From contig CAIJYD010000026.1 of assembly GCA_903824785.1 (NCBI GenBank), positions 1 through 64,000 on the forward strand: a DNA stretch of 64,000 bases, in the 5' to 3' direction. This document shows, piece by piece, positions 10,601 through 18,288 of this stretch. Origin of the DNA: an uncultured Bacteroidota bacterium (GTDB lineage Bacteria > Bacteroidota > Bacteroidia > Bacteroidales > VadinHA17). Made by a program: the position numbers and the translations under genes. The number at the start of each line of letters is the position of its first letter. Positions within the stretch are counted from its first letter, which is position 1. The notes below the pieces were generated by a model. That model did not search any database and was not told where the DNA came from. It worked only from the letters and a program-made list of their open reading frames with translations.

Positions 10601-12360
10601 ATTGCGGCCCATTTATTGCTGCTTTCAACTAACGCAATTTCGGCTTGCTTACGGGCGGTAATATCCCTGCTTACCCCGAGTACTCCGATCAGGGTGCCAT
10701 CATTGTCCAGATATGGTGTTTTAAGAGTATCCAGAAGTGCTTTTCTACCATCGGGATATGTAATCCACTCTTCATTTTGATTTGGTCGTTTGTTTTGCAA
10801 CATTTTAAGGTCATGATGTCTGAACGAACCGGCCACTTCTTTTTCGAACAGGTCAAAATCTGTTCTGCCAATAATCTCATTTCGTGATTTGCCAACAAAT
10901 TCAACAAACGAAGGGTTACAACCCAGGTATGCGCCCTCAAGATCTTTGAAAAAGACCATATCGGGTATTGAGTCAAGCAATGAGTTGATTAACGCTGACT
11001 GGCGGGCTCTTTCCTCTTCTCCTTTTTTGCGTTCAGAGATATCATGATAATTCATTAATACCCCATTGATCAACGGATCGCTCAACATATTGGTTGCCGT
11101 AATTTCAACAGGTTTATAACTTCCGTCTTTACATTGAAACCTTAATTCAATGGTTTTCCTCGAATTCTCTTCCTGGAGAAGCGGGAGGAGCATTTTTTGA
11201 ACATACTCTATATCATCGGGATGGGTAGTTATAAAACCGCTGAGGCCAATTTGTTCTTCGGGCGACCATCCGAATAATCTTTCGACATTGGGGCTTTTAT
11301 ATTTAATAAGTCCCTCAGCATCTACTATGGAAATAACATCTGAGATATTGGCTATCATCGAACGGTACCTGGCCTCATTTTCATTCTTGAATTTTTCCAC
11401 CCTGTTACGTTCTGTAACGTCATTAAAAGTGGCAAATATGGATGGAGAACCGTTATAGATGATAGGCATACCCTGAACTTCAAGGTCCATTACCGTTCCA
11501 TCGAGTTTGAAATACTTTGATTCGATCATGGGTGCTGCAAGCCCTTCCTCAGCTGCTTTGCGTATTCTCTCACGTACAATCTGATGGTAATCAGGATGAT
11601 GCCAGCGAAGGACAGGTGTCCCTACAATTTCCTTCTCCGAAGGTACCCCAAACAGTTTAACCGCTGCCGGATTAACATATAATATGATCATATTCCTGTG
11701 AACAAGGGCAGGAGTAGGAGACCACTCTACCAATGCCTGGTACCGCTGCTCGCTTTGTTTGAGATCTTCTTCATTATGCTTCCGTTCTGTGATATCAATA
11801 CTTATTCCAAGGATTCCGGTTATGTCATCATTACCGGCTGAAAATGGTAACTTTCTCGTTTCGAAAAGGACCGTATCACCCGTTTGGAGAGGGATCAACT
11901 CTTCAAATGTAATCATTGAGTTTTTCGTTATGATATCAATATCATTGGCTCTCAGCAGATCAGCCGTGCCTTTCTCAAATATATCATAATCTGTTTTACC
12001 TATAATTTCATCTTTTGATTTACCTGTTATCTTTAAAAAAGAGGGATTACATCCCAGGTAAACGCCCTCCTTGTCTTTAAAAAAGACGATATCGGGGATG
12101 GCATCGATCAAAGAATTAAATAAGGATTTGTGTCGTTCTAATTCTTCGTTGGCAGCACTAAGCCTGGCTGAAAGCTTAGCATTCTCCTCATTGACTTTGA
12201 TAAAATCTTGTTCCGCCCCTGATTTTTCAGAAATATCATTCATTGCTGCAATGCCCTGTTCTTCGTTTTGCTTTCCGGGTTCTGAATGGAGAGCTTCCTC
12301 CTCCTGAATGAGCTTTTGTTTTTCGGCGTCAGAAAGGTGATCGACACTGTTTTTATTCAT
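7621..12360 (-). CDS. Hybrid sensor histidine kinase with eight PAS domains and a receiver
   Basis: This is a 1579-residue soluble-looking signalling protein. After a coiled N-terminus it carries eight PAS/PAC units in a row (about residues 65-1085), each ending in an ITERK-like linker. PAS1 and PAS4 are close copies of each other (both contain YLGCNPSF and an EIIG(K/R)TD(Y/F)D stretch), evidence of internal duplication. A HisKA domain follows with H1123 (MSHEIRTPLNAIIGFS), then HATPase motifs NLIGNAVKFT and GGTGLGLVLS. A receiver follows with phospho-acceptor D1415 (LILMDMRMPEMDGYEA), and then a C-terminal extension of about 100 residues. No transmembrane segment or signal peptide was seen, so it likely senses intracellular cues such as redox state or small ligands. 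The downstream receiver-kinase gene overlaps it. Confidence 0.93.
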   Translation of the reverse strand: MNKNSVDHLSDAEKQKLIQEEEALHSEPGKQNEEQGIAAMNDISEKSGAEQDFIKVNEENAKLSARLSAANEELERHKSLFNSLIDAIPDIVFFKDKEGVYLGCNPSFLKITGKSKDEIIGKTDYDIFEKGTADLLRANDIDIITKNSMITFEELIPLQTGDTVLFETRKLPFSAGNDDITGILGISIDITERKHNEEDLKQSEQRYQALVEWSPTPALVHRNMIILYVNPAAVKLFGVPSEKEIVGTPVLRWHHPDYHQIVRERIRKAAEEGLAAPMIESKYFKLDGTVMDLEVQGMPIIYNGSPSIFATFNDVTERNRVEKFKNENEARYRSMIANISDVISIVDAEGLIKYKSPNVERLFGWSPEEQIGLSGFITTHPDDIEYVQKMLLPLLQEENSRKTIELRFQCKDGSYKPVEITATNMLSDPLINGVLMNYHDISERKKGEEERARQSALINSLLDSIPDMVFFKDLEGAYLGCNPSFVEFVGKSRNEIIGRTDFDLFEKEVAGSFRHHDLKMLQNKRPNQNEEWITYPDGRKALLDTLKTPYLDNDGTLIGVLGVSRDITARKQAEIALVESSNKWAAIIKASPDGIGLFSLDGKIEFISDRYAFIHGFSIDEKFLYLGKSVYDFIDPSEHQVLADNFRKLISGEKDNPISEYIGIKKDKTRFVLSVNSAVLFSNDGKPANILVISRDITGQKVTEKRIMESEQRLQMVMDVTREAMWDLDIPSGKVLHNKQWYTLLGKQEGDIAGTLEAFDDIIHPDDKASVLEKIDAVMQGKADLYLSEHRLIGKDKTIWVQDRGAVVERDEQGNPLRMVGSYADITDRKKAENELKESLNRFDLLARHSRVFHWEVDASGLYTFVSDPVKDILGYEQEEIIGKKHFYDLHPGKGREAFKSAALEAFALKLPFSDLENPVESKTGEILWVSTNGLPIEDEKGNLTGYRGSDTDITLRKKSEEENIKLSKGIEQSSISIFITDGNGIIEYANPKFFEMTGYASNEIIGKTPRMFQSGKTPVETYKNLWETILSGKEWHGELLNRKKNGELYWESMSVSQVLNSRGEIINFIAIKEDITTRKQNERELLEANRSLELTTVKANELAIEAESSNRAKSVFLANMSHEIRTPLNAIIGFSQLLKREKLLTDSQIEYSNSINRAGEHLLQLINDILEYSKIEAGREVLNPINFNLPALLSEMQMMFKEEANSRKLQLIVEIPGELLQFVFADEQKLRRILINLIGNAVKFTTEGGVSVRSRIIKIDEHTSRFIAEVEDSGPGIPEQELGRLFKQFEQTSSGIKNSGGTGLGLVLSRQLALLMNGDITVASEEGTGSVFTINVEIREGKSEVGDVPIVKRVTGIKNPLYNYRVLVVDDKEENRMVIGNFLSLAGFETIYAVNGADGITKFEQWNPHLILMDMRMPEMDGYEATRLIKSTEKGKQTPVIVVTASSFEEEKKKNLGLEIQGYIRKPFRESELFGAIGKALGIEYTYEEETTTDTLMEYLSNDGIVDEDIAKLPHELVLQMKDAADAADFILLKELICQIDGEYSSLAKHLILRADSFDYNYFQKSLKTAEGKNEKPD

Positions 12361-12580
12361 TATTTCAATTTTTCCAACTAATAATACTTTCCTTTTAATT
12401 AATAAATGAAATTGAAAATATCCTCAATTCATATAGTAATTAAATATCCGCGTTTGGTTAATAGTTAATTCAACGCAAATGTATTGAATGGTTCTGTTAA
12501 AATAGGAATCACTCCACTCCCTTGGTATAACATTAATATTCAATACTATATAAAATCTATTCAACATTATACCATCGCGG

Positions 12581-12612
12581 CAAAAATAAACAATATTTAT
12601 TCCTGATCACAA
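12581..12612 (-). promoter_or_regulatory. Candidate Bacteroidota-type promoter for the PAS kinase operon
   Basis: On the minus strand a TTG (12612-12610) lies 21 bases from TATTTTTG (12588-12581), fitting the Bacteroidota -33/-7 pattern. This would give a leader of a little over 200 bases. A second -7-like box, TACATTTG (12483-12476), lies closer to the gene but lacks a good -33 element, so the choice is uncertain. Confidence 0.45.
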
Positions 12613-12820
12613 CAAATGAAAAAATATTTAGCTCTTCCCTCCTAAAATAAAAGCATAAAACAGCCGGATTTCCGGTAGTGTAATTCCATCTGTTGTGAAT
12701 TGAATAACAGAACCCATAATTAACATTAAGGAGCTAAATGGATAATTCGGAATATTAATGCGTTACCAAATTAAAACGGAAGGATGTAAGGAAAATCCGT
12801 GAGGAAGTTATGAGAAAAGG

Positions 12821-12864
12821 CTCCTGACCGGACTTTTTACCGAACCTTTTATGATGGATTTAGA
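12821..12864 (+). repeat. Left direct repeat bracketing the AbiE toxin-antitoxin module
   Basis: A 29-base sequence (12821-12849, beginning CTCCTGACCGG and ending CCGAACCTTT) is repeated without mismatch and in the same orientation at 14374-14402. Similarity continues for 15 more bases (11 of 15 identical), giving 40/44 overall. It lies immediately upstream of the abiEi promoter. Confidence 0.9.
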
Positions 12865-12889
12865 GCTTATATTGAATTTCATTTATTTA

Positions 12890-12920
12890 TTGTTTATATT
12901 TCTAAAATGAAGTATATTTG
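12890..12920 (+). promoter_or_regulatory. Promoter of the abiEi-abiEii operon
   Basis: A TTG at 12890-12892 and TATATTTG at 12913-12920 are separated by exactly 20 bases, a near-perfect match to the Bacteroidota -33/-7 promoter. The -7 box ends 20 bases before the abiEi start codon, leaving only a very short leader. Confidence 0.75.
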
Positions 12921-12940
12921 CATCATAATAGAAATAGATA

Positions 12941-13558
12941 ATGAATTATATTGAATTCCGAAAGACCTTTTATTCATTGGCATGTTTCAGTATAGATCAA
13001 ATCTATTCTGCTTATCCAAAGTTTGACAGGACTAACCTGACAAGGTGGATCAGAAAGGGATATATTGAACACCTCCGCCAGGGATATTATGCATTCCCTG
13101 ATTTCAGGAGCAAGAGAGATTTCCCGCTTTACTTTGCTAACCGGATTTACAAGCCTTCATATATTTCTCTTCACACTGCTTTATCGTTCTATGGAATGAT
13201 ACCGGAATCGGTTTCTCAGATAACAAGTGTTACCTCACTTAAAACTGCAATATTCAATAATAGCTTTGGAGATTATTCTTACAAGAATATTAAGGAATCC
13301 CTGATGTTCGGGTATGAGCTGAAGGAGATGGATGAAAATAGAAGACTACTGTTTGCCACACCCGAAAAGGCTCTTCTTGACTTGTTATATCTATATCCTT
13401 TCTACAAAACTGAGAAGGAAATGGAAGAACTAAGAATGGACGAATACTATATGAGAGAAGATCTTAATGTAGAATTACTTATGTCTTACAACGGAAGATT
13501 CGGAAGTAAAGCATTGGATAGGAGAACCCGCCTTTTGCAGAAAGTATACAATTTTTAG
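12941..13558 (+). CDS. abiEi: AbiEi-family type IV antitoxin (transcriptional regulator)
   Basis: The 205-residue protein matches the AbiEi antitoxin family, which counteracts the nucleotidyltransferase toxin AbiEii and usually represses its own promoter. The N-terminal about 60 residues form a winged-helix domain (FDRTNLTRWIRKGYIEHLRQ followed by GYY). The C-terminal domain shows the family pattern YISLHTALSFYGMIPE and FATPEKALLDLLYL. It is the first gene of a two-gene operon; the toxin gene starts 11 bases after its stop. In studied AbiE systems the toxin aborts phage infection. The gene order (antitoxin first) and lengths fit the family. Confidence 0.9.
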   Translation: MNYIEFRKTFYSLACFSIDQIYSAYPKFDRTNLTRWIRKGYIEHLRQGYYAFPDFRSKRDFPLYFANRIYKPSYISLHTALSFYGMIPESVSQITSVTSLKTAIFNNSFGDYSYKNIKESLMFGYELKEMDENRRLLFATPEKALLDLLYLYPFYKTEKEMEELRMDEYYMREDLNVELLMSYNGRFGSKALDRRTRLLQKVYNF

Positions 13559-13569
13559 ATTCATATGTT

Positions 13570-14355
13570 ATGGTGGATATTAATTTGATCAGGAGCTTCT
13601 TCCCTGCACAGATCAGGGATAAACATCTATTTGAAAAGCAGATGCTCAAAGAGTACATACAATTGACCATTCTGGATTTTTTGTCAACAACGCCATTCAT
13701 TCGAAAACTATGCTTTATTGGCGGCACGAATCTCCGTCTTATCAGGGGTATTGACAGATTTTCCGAAGATCTGGATTTCGATACCAGGAATTTGTCAAAA
13801 GAAGAGTTCGACCAGATGAGCGGCAATGTGATACGATATCTTGGGAACAATGGATATAGAGTTGAACTAAGAGAAAAGGAAAGTCCTAAATTAACAGCAT
13901 TTCGGTCCAATCTCTATTTTCCGGAGTTTCTTTTCGACCTGAAGCTTTCCGGGCATAAGGAAGAGCGGTTTCTAATCAAAATTGAGGCACAGGACCAGGG
14001 TATTGATTATACTCCGGTTGTTGTAAATATTAAGGGATGCGGATATTATTTCCCGGTACCTGTTCCGTCAGATTCAGTTATTTGTGCTATGAAAACCACA
14101 GCCCTGCTGGACAGGGCCAAAGGACGAGACTTTTATGACCTGATGTTCCTGTTAGGGCAAACATCGCCAGACTATGATTTTCTGTCCAAGAGAAGAGGCA
14201 TAGGGTCAGCCCAAGAACTCAAAACAGCTATTTTTCAAGTACTTGAACGCACTAACCTGAATGTAAAAATGAAAGATTTTGAACACCTTCTGTTTAATAA
14301 GAACAACAGCAGCAGGATTCTCAGATTCAAAGAATATATTGAGGATATTTTATAA
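13570..14355 (+). CDS. abiEii: AbiEii-family nucleotidyltransferase toxin
   Basis: This 261-residue protein is the toxin of the type IV pair. It has the DNA-polymerase-beta-like nucleotidyltransferase signature: GGTNLRL at residues 51-57 and the metal-binding acidic pair D67/D69 in RFSEDLDFDT. The downstream motif KTTALLDRAKGRDFYDLMFL is characteristic of the AbiEii/DUF1814 family. Characterised relatives transfer nucleotides to tRNA or use GTP to block growth, giving phage defence by abortive infection. All key motifs are intact, so the toxin looks functional. The gene ends 18 bases before the right direct repeat, so the pair sits tightly between the repeat copies. Confidence 0.9.
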   Translation: MVDINLIRSFFPAQIRDKHLFEKQMLKEYIQLTILDFLSTTPFIRKLCFIGGTNLRLIRGIDRFSEDLDFDTRNLSKEEFDQMSGNVIRYLGNNGYRVELREKESPKLTAFRSNLYFPEFLFDLKLSGHKEERFLIKIEAQDQGIDYTPVVVNIKGCGYYFPVPVPSDSVICAMKTTALLDRAKGRDFYDLMFLLGQTSPDYDFLSKRRGIGSAQELKTAIFQVLERTNLNVKMKDFEHLLFNKNNSSRILRFKEYIEDIL

Positions 14356-14373
14356 TTAGAACTTTAAGTCGTT

Positions 14374-14417
14374 CTCCTGACCGGACTTTTTACCGAACCT
14401 TTCCTGAGGAATTTAGA
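14374..14417 (+). repeat. Right direct repeat bracketing the AbiE module
   Basis: The second copy of the 29-base perfect repeat (14374-14402) with a 15-base imperfect extension. The two copies start 1553 bases apart and enclose only abiEi, abiEii and their promoter. Confidence 0.9.
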
Positions 14418-14488
14418 TTTGATTTGGCAGTTGTATAAAAGTTCAGGTCCATATCATGGTTATTCAATTTAAGATGAAGTAGCATATT

Positions 14489-14555
14489 GCCAAAAGTCGG
14501 AATAAATAAGCGCCAAAATACGGAATAAAAGAGCGCCGAAAGTCGGAATGATATT
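14489..14555. repeat. Three tandem imperfect 21-23-bp repeats
   Basis: Three adjacent units (14489-14509, 14510-14532, 14533-14555) follow the pattern GC-GCC-(A/G)AAA-(G/T)-(T/A)CGGAAT. Multiple short terminal repeats of this kind are seen at the ends of some transposons (for example IS21-like elements), but no transposase gene is present, so this is at most a relict end. Confidence 0.7.
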
Positions 14556-14649
14556 TCAAATTGATTTAATTTCAATACCATTGAGGACATATTTACATAA
14601 TAGCTTAAACTCCAGAATTGTTTCAGCTATGTTTCAGTAGGCACAAACA

Positions 14650-14683
14650 AAAAAGCCTCGATATCGTTATTTATCAAGGCTTT
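14650..14683 (-). terminator. Rho-independent terminator of tRNA-Leu
   Basis: On the minus strand an 11-bp stem (AAAGCCTTGAT with ATCGAGGCTTT, one G-U pair) is followed by TTTTTTGTTTGT. The wobble pair forms only in the minus-strand transcript, which supports that orientation. It lies just downstream of the tRNA. Confidence 0.8.
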
Positions 14684-14698
14684 ATTTGTTTTAAAAAG

Positions 14699-14782
14699 TA
14701 CCCGGAGCCGGGATCGAACCGGCACAGCATTGCTGCCACTGGTGTTTGAGACCAGCGCGTCTACCAATTCCGCCATCCGGGC
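14699..14782 (-). tRNA. tRNA-Leu, anticodon CAA
   Basis: The minus strand folds as a class II tRNA: acceptor GCCCGGA/TCCGGGT (closing G-U pair), D-arm with AATTGGTAG, anticodon stem CTGGT/ACCAG with loop CTCAAAC (anticodon CAA), a long variable arm, T-arm GCCGG-TTCGATC-CCGGC, and discriminator A. CCA is not encoded. The anticodon and the long variable arm identify it as leucine-specific. Confidence 0.95.
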
Positions 14783-14803
14783 AAATACTATTCGCTCTGC
14801 CCT

Positions 14804-14855
14804 GCCATCCGGGCATTATAAAGAACACTACCAGCTGCGTTGATGGCGGAATTGG
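14804..14855. repeat. Broken copies of the tRNA-Leu 5' end
   Basis: Just upstream of the tRNA gene, 12 bases of its 5' end recur in direct orientation (GCCATCCGGGCA at 14772-14783 and 14804-14815). A 14-base piece (GATGGCGGAATTGG, 14842-14855) recurs in inverted orientation relative to 14764-14777. They look like debris from recombination at the tRNA locus. Confidence 0.65.
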
Positions 14856-14990
14856 CCACCCCTGCAGTATTGCAAGTCTTGCGGTCGTTACTTAAAGAAC
14901 AGACTGCGAAAATAGGAAAAAAATTAATCTTTCAACCCTTATCTTTTACTTTCTTTGTCCACCGAAGCTTTAACGAAGGGGGATTTCCTT

Positions 14991-16910
14991 TTACTTTTGT
15001 CTTTTGTCTTCTTTTCTCACAAGAAGCTCCCTTATCGCAATCTCAATACCTTCAGCATCGAAACCACATTCCCTGTAAAGCTCATCCTGAGTACCATGCT
15101 CAACAAAATAGCCGGGGATACCCAACCTTCTTACTTCCGAGCTGTATCCGTTATCGCTCATGAATTCAAGTATTGCACTGCCGAATCCTCCTTCCAGAAT
15201 TCCATCCTCAACGGTAAGTATATGTCTGAATTTTTTAAAAACTGAATGTAATACTTCCTTGTCGAGAGGAGCAACAAACCTCATGTCGTAGTGAGCAACA
15301 GAGAGATTCTCGTTTTTCATTTTCCCCATTACAGAAGCGACAACATTTCCCGGATGACCGACAGTTAATACTGCAATATCATTTCCATCGGATACTAAAC
15401 GCGATTTTCCTATTTCTATCTCAGCGAATGGCCTCTCCCATTCAGTAGATAAGCCCCTTCCGCGGGCATACCGTATTGAGAACGGGAAGCTGTTTTTATC
15501 AAGCTGGGCGGTATAAAGCATGTTCCTCAATTCAATCTCATCCATTGGGGCGGCAACAACCATATTAGGGATGGTGCGCATAAAAGCCATGTCGAAAAAC
15601 CCATGATGAGTTGCTCCATCGGCCCCGACAAGGCCTCCCCTGTCAACGCAAAACACCACATGAAGTTTTTGCAGGGCTACATCATGAATTATCTGATCGA
15701 AAGCCCTTTGCAAGAACGAGGAATAGATGGTGCAATATGGTATCATCCCCTGTGTGGCAAGTCCGGCAGAAAACGTAACTGCATGTTGCTCAGCAATGCC
15801 TACATCGAATGTTCTGTCTGGAATCTCATTCATCATATACGATAATGAGCTTCCGCTTGGCATTGCTGGTGTAATACCAGCTATCCTGGTGTTTATTTTT
15901 GCGAGTTCAAGTACTGTCTTTCCAAAGACCTCCTGATAGGTTGGAGGGGTGTTGGCATCCGAAGTTTTTATTATTTCCCCGGTTTCCTTATCAAACTTCC
16001 CGGGAGCATGGAATCGGGTCTGATTCTCTTCGGCCTGCTTAAATCCTTTACCTTTTACCGTTATACAATGCAGCAGTTTTGGCCCCGGTATTCTTTTCAG
16101 ATCTTCAAGAATTTTTGCCAGGTGCATCACGTCGTGTCCGTCAATAGGTCCGAAATACCTGAAATTCAAACCTTCAAAAAGGTTGCTTCTGTCGAGAAGG
16201 GTACTCTTGAAACCTGCCTCCAGCTGTGCGGCGAGAGTTCTTGCATCGGGACCAAGTTTCCCGAATACTCCAAGCATCTTCCAGACTCTGTCCTTGAACT
16301 TGTTGTATGTTTTACTGGTTGTTATGTCGAGGAGATATTCCTTAAGGGCACCAACATTAGCATCTATAGCTATATTATTATCATTGAGTATAACAAGAAT
16401 ATCCGACTTCCCGAAACCGGCATTATTAAGACCTTCGAAAGCCTGACCTGCCGTCATTGCACCATCACCGATAATCGCAACAACATGTCTGTCTTCACCC
16501 TTATTCCGTGCCGCAACAGCCATTCCAAGGGCTGCGGATATTGAGGTCGATGAATGGCCGGTTCCAAAAGCATCATATTCACTTTCAGCTATTTTAGGAA
16601 ATCCGCTTATCCCCTTGTATTTTCTGTTTGAGGAAAAAACTTCACGTCGTCCGGTTAATATTTTATGCCCGTAAGCCTGATGCCCTACATCCCAGATTAT
16701 CTTATCGTAAGGTGTATTAAATACATAGTGAAGAGCAACTGTTAATTCCACTACCCCAAGACTGGCTCCAAAATGGCCCGGATTATTACATACAACATCA
16801 ATTATGAACTGCCTCAGCTCCTCGCTTAATTGTGGAAGCTCTTCGGGAGCCAGTTTCCTGAGATCTTCCGGAACAGAAATTTTTGAGAGTAAATCCCCTG
16901 CCTTATTCAT
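14991..16910 (-). CDS. dxs: 1-deoxy-D-xylulose-5-phosphate synthase
   Basis: The enzyme condenses pyruvate and glyceraldehyde 3-phosphate with thiamine diphosphate to make DXP, the entry step of the MEP isoprenoid pathway and a precursor for thiamine and pyridoxal. The 639-residue length fits the family. Visible motifs are DVGHQAYGHKILTGR near the N-terminus, the TPP/Mg motif GDGAMTAGQAFEGLNNAG ending in NDNNIAI, and the pyrimidine-domain motifs VGIAEQHAVTFSAGLA and DRGGLVGADGATHHG. The start MNKAGDLLSK is preferred over a Met 13 codons upstream because the family begins here and a promoter-like box lies just above. It is transcribed away from the OmpA-type gene and appears monocistronic. Confidence 0.96.
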   Translation of the reverse strand: MNKAGDLLSKISVPEDLRKLAPEELPQLSEELRQFIIDVVCNNPGHFGASLGVVELTVALHYVFNTPYDKIIWDVGHQAYGHKILTGRREVFSSNRKYKGISGFPKIAESEYDAFGTGHSSTSISAALGMAVAARNKGEDRHVVAIIGDGAMTAGQAFEGLNNAGFGKSDILVILNDNNIAIDANVGALKEYLLDITTSKTYNKFKDRVWKMLGVFGKLGPDARTLAAQLEAGFKSTLLDRSNLFEGLNFRYFGPIDGHDVMHLAKILEDLKRIPGPKLLHCITVKGKGFKQAEENQTRFHAPGKFDKETGEIIKTSDANTPPTYQEVFGKTVLELAKINTRIAGITPAMPSGSSLSYMMNEIPDRTFDVGIAEQHAVTFSAGLATQGMIPYCTIYSSFLQRAFDQIIHDVALQKLHVVFCVDRGGLVGADGATHHGFFDMAFMRTIPNMVVAAPMDEIELRNMLYTAQLDKNSFPFSIRYARGRGLSTEWERPFAEIEIGKSRLVSDGNDIAVLTVGHPGNVVASVMGKMKNENLSVAHYDMRFVAPLDKEVLHSVFKKFRHILTVEDGILEGGFGSAILEFMSDNGYSSEVRRLGIPGYFVEHGTQDELYRECGFDAEGIEIAIRELLVRKEDKRQK

Positions 16911-16937
16911 TTGAGATTGGTTAAAACAAATAACCTG

Positions 16938-16945
16938 CAAATATA
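16938..16945 (-). promoter_or_regulatory. -7 box of the dxs promoter
   Basis: TATATTTG on the minus strand matches the Bacteroidota TAnnTTTG box and lies 28 bases before the chosen dxs start. No good -33 TTG is seen, so support is moderate. Confidence 0.4.
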
Positions 16946-17179
16946 ACAATTATTATCCCGTGTGTTTGCCGGGGCTTAATATGGATTTTCATATTTTTGC
17001 GTCAGAATTCTCTCTCATTTCACAATTTTTGAACAGATTGCTTGTTAATATCTTAATTAAGTATTGCCCTGTTATTTAAATTAGTGTTTTTACCTTTATG
17101 CAGTTTTTAACCTGCCTCCTGTTTCCCCTTTTTGTGGAATAAAGAAAGAGGCAATAAAATTAAGTTCAATATCAGAATT

Positions 17180-18193
17180 ATGAAAAAGACACCCATTTTC
17201 ATTCTGGCTATTATCACAATGATAATAACTTCAGTATCATGTGTTTCAGGTAAAAAGTTCAATGCCATGCAGGATACGGGCAAGCAGTTCATGAATGAAA
17301 GAGATGCTTTAAAAACTGATAACATCGGCCTTGAAATGAAGAACAGGGAGCTTGAAGCAAAAATGGCTGCTCTGGAGAAAGAGATGGCTTCAGTTAAACA
17401 GGAGATTACAGCCACCAGGAGTCAGCGCGACAAAGCAGCTGAGGATTTTAATAAGATCTCATCAAGATATAATGAATTGCAGAATGCCCAGGAAGATCTT
17501 ATCAGGGGGAATGTCAAGGAGACACAAAAGTTGCTGACAGAGCTTCAGGCAGCTCAGGAAAACCTTCAGAAAAAAGAGGATATATTGCGCCAGCTTGAAC
17601 AAAACCTTGATACTAAAAAAACTTCACTTGATGAACTCACTTTTGAACTTGAAAAAAGGAACGCACGGCTGGCTGAACTGGAGAAGATCCTTGACGGGCA
17701 GAAAAAGATAGTTCAGGATCTGAAAAGCAAAGTCTCGGAAGCCCTTCTGGGGTTTGAGAACAACGGACTTACAGTTACCATGAAGAATGGTAAAGTTTAT
17801 GTCTCACTTGATGAGAAGCTTTTATTTAAGTCGGCAAGCTGGGATATTGATGCCAACGGACGAAATGCCCTGAAAAAGCTTGCAGGAGTGCTTGAAAAAA
17901 ATCCGGGGATACAGATTATGATAGAAGGGCATACCGATAATGTACCATATAACCCGGGCAGCGGTCAGCTCAAGGACAACTGGGATCTGAGTGTTAAAAG
18001 GGCAACAACGGTTGTGCGTGTGTTGATTGAAGGTTCAAAGATTGAACCTAAACGACTGACTGCTTCGGGCAGAAGTGAATATTTACCCGTCGAAAACGGG
18101 AACACTCCTGATGCCAGGCAGAAAAACAGAAGAACTGAAATAATACTTACTCCCGACCTGACCGAATTATATCAGCTTATCGATAAATACTAA
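17180..18193 (+). CDS. OmpA-family peptidoglycan-binding lipoprotein with coiled coil
   Basis: The 337-residue protein is an envelope lipoprotein that probably tethers the outer membrane to peptidoglycan. The signal peptide starts at MKKTPIFILA and ends in the lipobox SVSC (Cys about residue 21), which decides the start; an in-frame ATG 16 codons upstream would bury the signal. Residues about 40-190 are a long Glu/Lys/Gln-rich coiled coil. The C-terminal OmpA domain (about 215-335) has the peptidoglycan-binding pattern IEGHTDNVPY, NWDLSVKRA and the terminal QKNRRTEIIL. Domain order matches lipoproteins with a spacer coil rather than a classic OmpA barrel. No operon partner. Confidence 0.9.
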   Translation: MKKTPIFILAIITMIITSVSCVSGKKFNAMQDTGKQFMNERDALKTDNIGLEMKNRELEAKMAALEKEMASVKQEITATRSQRDKAAEDFNKISSRYNELQNAQEDLIRGNVKETQKLLTELQAAQENLQKKEDILRQLEQNLDTKKTSLDELTFELEKRNARLAELEKILDGQKKIVQDLKSKVSEALLGFENNGLTVTMKNGKVYVSLDEKLLFKSASWDIDANGRNALKKLAGVLEKNPGIQIMIEGHTDNVPYNPGSGQLKDNWDLSVKRATTVVRVLIEGSKIEPKRLTASGRSEYLPVENGNTPDARQKNRRTEIILTPDLTELYQLIDKY

Positions 18194-18288
18194 CAGGGCA
18201 GAAGCTAATAATAAAGTCTTTATTCCAATAACGGGTTGAGGAATCGGGCTCATTCACATAATCCATAATAAGCTGACAATAACCCTGT

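Larger units (their letters stand above)
12361..12940. other. Intergenic region between the kinase operon and the AbiE module
   Basis: The region is 580 bases, AT-rich, with no convincing gene. It holds the divergent promoters for the kinase operon (minus) and abiEi (plus) and the left copy of the 29-bp direct repeat (12821-12849). A 9-bp inverted repeat (ATTTAGCTC near 12627, GAGCTAAAT near 12731) is also present, of no known role. Confidence 0.6.
14356..14698. other. Non-coding part of the tRNA-Leu accessory island
   Basis: This stretch between abiEii and tRNA-Leu contains the right direct repeat, the tandem 23-bp repeats and the tRNA terminator. No protein-coding frame is convincing. Confidence 0.6.

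Noticed and set aside
12361-12940. A hidden recombinase or transposase gene near the AbiE cassette
   Set aside because: No frame in this region or at 14356-14990 has transposase or integrase features, so mobility is inferred only from repeats.
14957-14983. CACCGAAGCTTTAACGAAG stretch near dxs
   Set aside because: It contains only a short direct repeat (CGAAG) and no support for a functional element.
16950-17179. A promoter box for the OmpA-type gene
   Set aside because: TACCTTTA at 17091 is close to TAnnTTTG but lacks the final G and a correctly spaced TTG, so I did not annotate it.
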